The position numbers and the translations under genes were made by a program. From the NCBI GenBank assembly GCA_009768925.2, contig VHIT02000027.1, forward strand, positions 186,001-250,000: a DNA stretch of 64,000 nt. The letters run 5' to 3'. Below the pieces are notes generated by a model. It was not told the DNA's origin. It made no database searches and saw nothing but the letters and a program-made list of their open reading frames with translations. Source of the stretch: Cryptosporidium bovis. Lineage: Eukaryota > Apicomplexa > Conoidasida > Eucoccidiorida > Cryptosporidiidae. This document shows, in pieces, positions 60,201-64,000 of this stretch. The stretch's first letter is position 1. The number at the start of each line of letters is the position of its first letter.

Positions 60201-61288
60201 TTGTTAGTGAGAAAAATACGATCGTGTCAAGATTAAGTAAAATAATATATTTGTCGGAGTTTATAGGTGTAATTCAAGTGACAGTAATAACAACAATAGC
60301 ATTGATTTTGTCGTTTGGTATATTTAATGTAAATGCAAATAATGCAGTAAAAATACTTTTGCTAAGTGTGTCACAAAACCTAGTATATTGGTTAATTCTA
60401 GCTGTATATTTGATATACAAGGCAAAAAAAAAGATGCAGCTCATTCAATCATCACTATTAAATAACAAAAATAGCTCTGTAGGGCTGAATTTGCTTGAAA
60501 ATTGCATATTAAATTACATCCAAACAAAGCAAATACAATTCTTGACATTTACAAGTTATATTACGGAACTTGTCTTGCTTAACAATTACTTGTTGAATAA
60601 TGGTAATATGGATACAAATTTGTTCAACATATCTCTATATGAGATGGAGCAACATATAAAAAAGTACAGGAAGAAAACAAAGGAGACTCTTAAAAATACT
60701 AAAATACTTTCTAGAATACATTTTAAAGAAAACCACAGTGGCATTTGTCCATATGCATATATTCACTATAATTCGAACGAAAAGTCAATTTACATATCAA
60801 ATTATTCGTTAAGTAGCAAAGATAGTAAAAATTACACCTGCTTAAACACCCACAAAATTCCAACCAAGGTGATTTCTATTGAATACATACAGTATACGGA
60901 AACACCTTGGCTTTATATTTATAATAAAGATAGTATCTTTTCACAGGACAATGAATATGGAGATAATATAATTGATTACTTTTTTGATAAGCAATTTATA
61001 TTTAAGGAAAACGAGAATAGCAAACGTGAGAAATTGATTTGGAATATACATCATTTAATTGATGATTTTAATTACATCAAATTTGACGAATGTAACAAAA
61101 ATGGGAAACTATTTGATGATTGTAATTATGAGACTCAATATGTGTATTTATTAAACTGCAATTTTCCAGGTGAATTTATAAGTGCAAGAGAAAAAAATGA
61201 TAAATTGGGTTCTGGCGAACTGGTGAAATTCCAAATATTGTGTTTCTCATTTAATGATTTAATGAATATTTACAGAGTACTAAGCTAA
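57275..61288 (+). CDS. Large polytopic membrane protein with Asn/Asp-rich N-terminal region, unknown function
   Basis: 1337 residues. The first ~850 are low-complexity, dominated by Asn, Asp, Ser and Lys with little predicted structure. Hydrophobic segments follow: ~852-880 (LLLISTLIMLSFVSFNVILP), ~890-925, ~993-1015 and ~1022-1050. A soluble C-terminal ~270 residues contain short Cys and His positions (HSGICPYAYIHY) and end MNIYRVLS. Two pairs of membrane helices separated by a ~70-residue loop resemble half of a transporter or a TMD of an exporter, but no nucleotide-binding domain or transporter signature is present. No family is assigned. No signal peptide is seen. Confidence 0.75.
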   Translation: MDDGIRFKNEIVEDLKSNNIPLNIILGATNGSPPGINMKRSVDSDKNSECDDNVYINMKKDVINRHSNTLVLKNSRGNNCYNKDSDHYFVGNSNSDKTDSNVRNLGYDKKITSSDLEILDTLGSNKNKVIPKFRLPIYNIDKRVNVSNHDEINNKGKILDKSEYTDFKYVDTNNKKISYSNCSSVVSDNGNKLTERVKVESSRISECENNFYCLNKNDKDKTLIEEINKENTELAINIIKEISTGSGKLESENSEFKVIGDNFENNLLSNSSNKNIEKISFDYSINIKNNDDIISEYDDDSTRILNDNKYISDSKIEKTRFNMYCKKVDNGEMNKNKVSINNMDMYIPVSSSSYKVIPMGENENKSIQIEEIIEAPCTSSKTNSYTGVNLGINNYNNCNNKNNIIDGFKTNINIDEGNNINNKIYTSKIYIDRKKNSDKYNIFKSEEEFSELFNKLWIEAGEEIKEKEGNHINNELLNPVPFRSDLLEVNNKRKIKTTIPPIKELGGNSNNKINPFGLLRLLKDTSSVNIKDDDYKYKTKIYDNAELVNSNYTEELSTRASSTFLLNNNESVTHESNKVLSLLPSNTSSNKLLDTKVDYPTFIFTKRKNNTTENNNNLGIGVGESGNRNNDVTLDKEILSQNLNNRINDFENFLVIKNEYYTNSSNNLNEYELELKDNSISNIEKENGSYQISVLELGETLTESRETKIDDFKIELDLDKYDYGFSIDSIQRDNNDENLYNEDKNDGKDDNNGRSSSLTNTSSLLKQDDDYSPELKEDIEDNLISTKIMNSLILTEKYRNLFAASGIKELFLSSQDELDCNTNITQNYKCDWSESIRYYRDKILPMTKNKNIKLLLISTLIMLSFVSFNVILPLLVLKVVNYKNSNTERTSYMVLVLTNPILNYISLYLVNCIIFNIVIGRIISFSQLLFKDYVNYINNIRGMNKVSGENTKSVDSNEDVMVNVFNNVVNIYIEGIVSEKNTIVSRLSKIIYLSEFIGVIQVTVITTIALILSFGIFNVNANNAVKILLLSVSQNLVYWLILAVYLIYKAKKKMQLIQSSLLNNKNSSVGLNLLENCILNYIQTKQIQFLTFTSYITELVLLNNYLLNNGNMDTNLFNISLYEMEQHIKKYRKKTKETLKNTKILSRIHFKENHSGICPYAYIHYNSNEKSIYISNYSLSSKDSKNYTCLNTHKIPTKVISIEYIQYTETPWLYIYNKDSIFSQDNEYGDNIIDYFFDKQFIFKENENSKREKLIWNIHHLIDDFNYIKFDECNKNGKLFDDCNYETQYVYLLNCNFPGEFISAREKNDKLGSGELVKFQILCFSFNDLMNIYRVLS

Positions 61289-61746
61289 TTTACTCCCATT
61301 ATTATTATCTGATGATTTCATATTGTCCTTAAATGCGCAGTCAATGACTAAATTAATGTCTAATATGTTAAAAAATGAGTTGTTTTAACTGGCTTTGCGT
61401 TTTACTTTGTGTGTGTGTATTTATGCTAGTAGAATTTTTATTGCATTTTGACACTTAAGAAAATTATTATCTTGTGCCCTAGTGTGTGTAAATAAAGTCA
61501 ATACAAAATTACTATTTGCAAATGCACCAACCAATATTAATTGTATTTTGGGACTTAATTGTTTGCATTAAATCCAGAAATTTGTTTAAACTACGTTGAT
61601 TTACTTGTTTGCTCGCATTTGTAGACAAACAAATAAATGGTTTTTGAGATATAGTAAAATAACAAGTGTAAATTACCTATTTCAGAATAAAGCAACTGAA
61701 AAATACTTGCAAATTTGAAATTTAATCTATAGTGGGAGCAAAAGGA
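61289..61746. other. Intergenic region upstream of the 61.7 kb gene
   Basis: 458 AT-rich bases with a GT repeat (TGTGTGTGTG near 61409) and no recognised box. No gene seen. Confidence 0.5.
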
Positions 61747-63270
61747 ATGAGGACTGAAAAAAGGAAGATAATAAATAATACAAAACTAATCATGAACATA
61801 CTTTCGTATTTGGAACTCATTGATTTAGTTAAAATGAGAGGCATAAACTCGACATGTAAAATAATAAGTGACTACTATATTAAAATGAACATTAACAGAG
61901 ATAAAATCAAATACAAAAGTGCTAAAAACTACAATTCAAGTGATACTAATAATACTGAAGATAACACCATGAATCGTATTAATGATTATACTACTGCCAT
62001 CACCAATAATGATAATAATAATACATCTGTAATAAGAATGAAATTTTTGCAACTATGGAATATTTATTCAAATAAGAATAATATCGACAAAATAGATTAC
62101 AGCGACAATAAACTAGTGGATATTATTAAAGTCATTTTTTATCTTATGTTAAATATCAAAGATAATAACGATGATAACTTAATATTTAATCACTTTAATT
62201 TCAGTCCTGAATTATATAAAATATTTGATAGTGTTCAGTGTGAATTTAGCAATATAGGCAATATTAATGGTGATGTTGAAAATAGGGACAATTACCATAA
62301 ATATAATTATATTCAAGAATTTTTTAAAAATGAAACAGTGTGGAAATGCATTGCCATTTTGTCAGGTTACAATCTATCAAATGCAGAACTCGTAAATAAT
62401 GAGAATGGTAACATAATTGACTACTACCTTTGGCCAGAAAAAATAAGTGAACCAATACAGTGTGTAATATCAGGAAATATTGCTGACTTTATTTTATTCA
62501 AATTAAGTAATATCAGTAATGTGAGCAAAAGCATTCAAAAACAAATCCATTTTTTAATGAATAAGAATAAATCAGCCGAGTTAAATTTTTACAATAATAA
62601 CGGAGTCATTGTTAATAAAGTAAACATTAACGTGCCAAACAATGATCATATATTTAGCAATGTTGAATTTAACAAAGAATTTCTTGATATAAGTTACAGT
62701 GACAGTAGTGGAAAATCGTCCTTTCCAAAAAACAGTTCATACTCGTTCAGTGAGTACTCCTCCGTGAATGATGAAATGTGTTGTAACTTAATTATTTGGA
62801 TTTTGAATATAATTAAAGTGCAAAAGCAGTTGTCATTCATTAAGAAAACGACCTTTGACCCAAATAGAAAATGCAATAGTTTCTCATCACCTTCACAGAA
62901 ACGATCGCTGTCCTCTGTTCCTTTTGAAGACAAAAATCAAAAGTGTAAACCGATCAAAAGTGCAAACTATATACATAGTAGCTACAATAGTAACAACAAT
63001 CCCAAAAGTCAGAATGTTTACGCCAATTCGAGATGCTATTGTTGCAATTACAAAACTGAGAATCGTGAAGATATAATTAAGTGCGATAATACTAGTGATT
63101 TGCATGTATGTGAAAGAAGAATATATCAGAATTGTGATCACAACAGCAGTAGTTCGTATGACGAATACAAACAACTTCCTGAAACTGTGAGCAAGCTTTA
63201 CAATGTTGTTAAAACCCAAGAAAGTTTGTTATCTGATCTTAAATATATTCTTAACACCATAAAAAGATAG
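61747..63270 (+). CDS. Unknown protein with F-box-like N-terminus and C-terminal coiled coil
   Basis: About 507 residues from the ATG at 61747; the open frame starts 15 bases earlier only at GTG. The first ~45 residues (IMNILSYLELIDLVKMRGIN, then CKIISD) resemble an F-box helix set, with the Leu/Ile and Arg-Gly-x-N positions. The middle is Asn/Asp-rich. A Cys-rich stretch around 420-455 has CYCC and paired Cys/His positions that could bind zinc, and the end is a coiled coil (LPETVSKLYNVVKTQESLLS). If F-box, it would recruit targets to an SCF ubiquitin ligase; the match is weak. It is only 25 bases from the convergent gene. Confidence 0.65.
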   Translation: MRTEKRKIINNTKLIMNILSYLELIDLVKMRGINSTCKIISDYYIKMNINRDKIKYKSAKNYNSSDTNNTEDNTMNRINDYTTAITNNDNNNTSVIRMKFLQLWNIYSNKNNIDKIDYSDNKLVDIIKVIFYLMLNIKDNNDDNLIFNHFNFSPELYKIFDSVQCEFSNIGNINGDVENRDNYHKYNYIQEFFKNETVWKCIAILSGYNLSNAELVNNENGNIIDYYLWPEKISEPIQCVISGNIADFILFKLSNISNVSKSIQKQIHFLMNKNKSAELNFYNNNGVIVNKVNINVPNNDHIFSNVEFNKEFLDISYSDSSGKSSFPKNSSYSFSEYSSVNDEMCCNLIIWILNIIKVQKQLSFIKKTTFDPNRKCNSFSSPSQKRSLSSVPFEDKNQKCKPIKSANYIHSSYNSNNNPKSQNVYANSRCYCCNYKTENREDIIKCDNTSDLHVCERRIYQNCDHNSSSSYDEYKQLPETVSKLYNVVKTQESLLSDLKYILNTIKR

Positions 63271-63295
63271 CGAGTACATAATTTAATTATCTTAA

Positions 63296-64000
63296 TTAAC
63301 AGTATATCAAAAAGTTTTTCAATGAACTAGGTAACAATCTTAGTGAGTATGTTCTTAACATTTCTATTATTCTTTCTCTGTACTTTGAACTAAACCCCTT
63401 GAACATATAACTAACAAATGTTTGCTTTACTATTTTTATATTTATATACATAAACTCTTTTTCAACCATCTTGTAATACAGTAATCCACTTGGAATGTTT
63501 TCATATTCAGTCATTACACTGAGTTTAGCGTTGTGATTGTAAAATTCGTCTCCAATCAATAAATAACTATTCACATTGTTTCTATATTTAGTGCTCTTCC
63601 ATTTATATAACAAGTGATAATTCCTATCAAGGTTTTCGTCATCCACATTTAGCATTATATTGCCTGATAACATGCCTTTGAAAATATCCACATTCAAACT
63701 TAATAAATAGTTTTTAAGCAAATTCTCAATTGTTTGATGGGAATTTATCAATATATTTACGTCACCTAAAAACAGGTCTATATTTGGATAAAGTAATATA
63801 TGCGGCAGATCATAATGTATGAGTACACTTTGCAGTATCTTCTGGTGTTTGATACACAATTTACACCCTAATAACAGTGTCTCGGGTCTTTCTATTGAAG
63901 CATCGCTGTTGGCTTCTTCAACCCATAGATCATTTAACCAATGATTTACAAGGTTTTCTCCTGATAATAACTCATAGTTAGTTCTACATGCCCTGAATAG
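63296..64000 (-). CDS. Unknown gene, 5' end beyond right window edge
   Basis: The frame is open from 63296 to the end of the window (235 codons without an ATG), so the start lies outside. The first in-frame start-like codon is a TTG at 63859, which I do not accept. The visible N-terminal part reads CRTNYELLSGENLVNHWLND, similar to the tail of an F-box helix set, then an alpha/beta-looking stretch and a C-terminal helix (RTYSLRLLPSSLKN). No firm family. It is convergent with the 61.7 kb gene with only 25 bases between stops, so transcript ends must overlap. Confidence 0.6.
   Translation of the reverse strand, partial: LFRACRTNYELLSGENLVNHWLNDLWVEEANSDASIERPETLLLGCKLCIKHQKILQSVLIHYDLPHILLYPNIDLFLGDVNILINSHQTIENLLKNYLLSLNVDIFKGMLSGNIMLNVDDENLDRNYHLLYKWKSTKYRNNVNSYLLIGDEFYNHNAKLSVMTEYENIPSGLLYYKMVEKEFMYINIKIVKQTFVSYMFKGFSSKYRERIIEMLRTYSLRLLPSSLKNFLIYC

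Noticed and set aside
1-64000. tRNA, rRNA, transposon, telomere-repeat or CRISPR-like sequence
   Set aside because: I looked for T-loop words, long direct or inverted repeats, TTTAGG arrays and spaced repeats in the gaps and found none that hold up; a tool scan would be needed to exclude them fully.

Overview
The window looks like a stretch of a Cryptosporidium chromosome. The reasons are: strongly AT-rich DNA; long, mostly intronless eukaryotic genes on both strands separated by a few hundred bases; many Asn/Asp/Ser-rich tracts; a mitochondrial-type Hsp70 that fits a mitosome-bearing apicomplexan; and two recurring promoter words, TGCATGCA (the known target of a conserved apicomplexan AP2 domain) and TGGCGCCA / TTCCCGCC (E2F-like, which fits a lineage that kept E2F/DP1). 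The species cannot be decided from the sequence. No transposons, tRNA, rRNA or CRISPR arrays were recognised.

Layout. 0-3 kb: 3' end of an unknown gene (+), a small island rich in inverted repeats that may be a structured RNA, and a COPI-associated/EF-hand membrane protein (-). 3.6-8.9 kb: a secreted multi-domain copper amine oxidase (-). 9.8-11.8 kb: mitosomal/mitochondrial Hsp70 (-). 12.7-17.2 kb: unknown protein (+), DWNN-RING protein of the RBBP6/Mpe1 family (-), PCNA (+). 17.3-24.8 kb: large Sec7-domain ARF-GEF (-). 25.6-33.1 kb: unknown 670-residue protein (-), Nop12/RBM34-like two-RRM protein (+), small unknown protein (+), cation/Ca2+ exchanger (-). 34.0-35.5 kb: a three-exon ASC-1/TRIP4 zinc-finger gene (+), which appears as three unrelated short ORFs until it is spliced. 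35.9-39.2 kb: a secreted protein built from hexapeptide repeats (+). 39.4-41.6 kb: MRS2/CorA magnesium channel (-). 42.5-47.8 kb: SAC3/GANP mRNA-export protein (+). 48.2-49.3 kb: DRG1 GTPase (-). 49.9-50.4 kb: a small multi-exon gene (-) found only by splice-site reading. 50.6-52.5 kb: PIG-B-type GPI mannosyltransferase (-). 53.2-54.9 kb: kelch-BTB protein (-). 55.3-56.6 kb: aspartyl aminopeptidase, M18 (+). 57.3-61.3 kb: large polytopic protein of unknown function (+). 61.7-64.0 kb: two convergent unknown, possibly F-box-like genes, the second cut by the window edge.

The genes do not form one pathway. They are a housekeeping mix of DNA replication (PCNA), mRNA 3' processing and export (RBBP6, SAC3), ribosome biogenesis (RRM protein), translation (DRG1, ASC-1), vesicle traffic (ARF-GEF, COPI-associated), ion transport, GPI synthesis and mitosome import, with two large secreted proteins that are the likeliest lineage-specific surface or oocyst factors. 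Neighbouring genes are mostly divergent with 0.3-1 kb shared promoters, or convergent with short gaps.

The most novel-looking item is the 1103-residue secreted protein at 35,858-39,169. Its body is a long run of six-residue repeats of the form [LIF]-P-x-G-[AT]-x, the spacing expected of a left-handed beta-helix, followed by a small alpha/beta domain. Next in interest are the copper amine oxidase joined to MAM and fibronectin-like modules, and the spliced small gene at about 50 kb.
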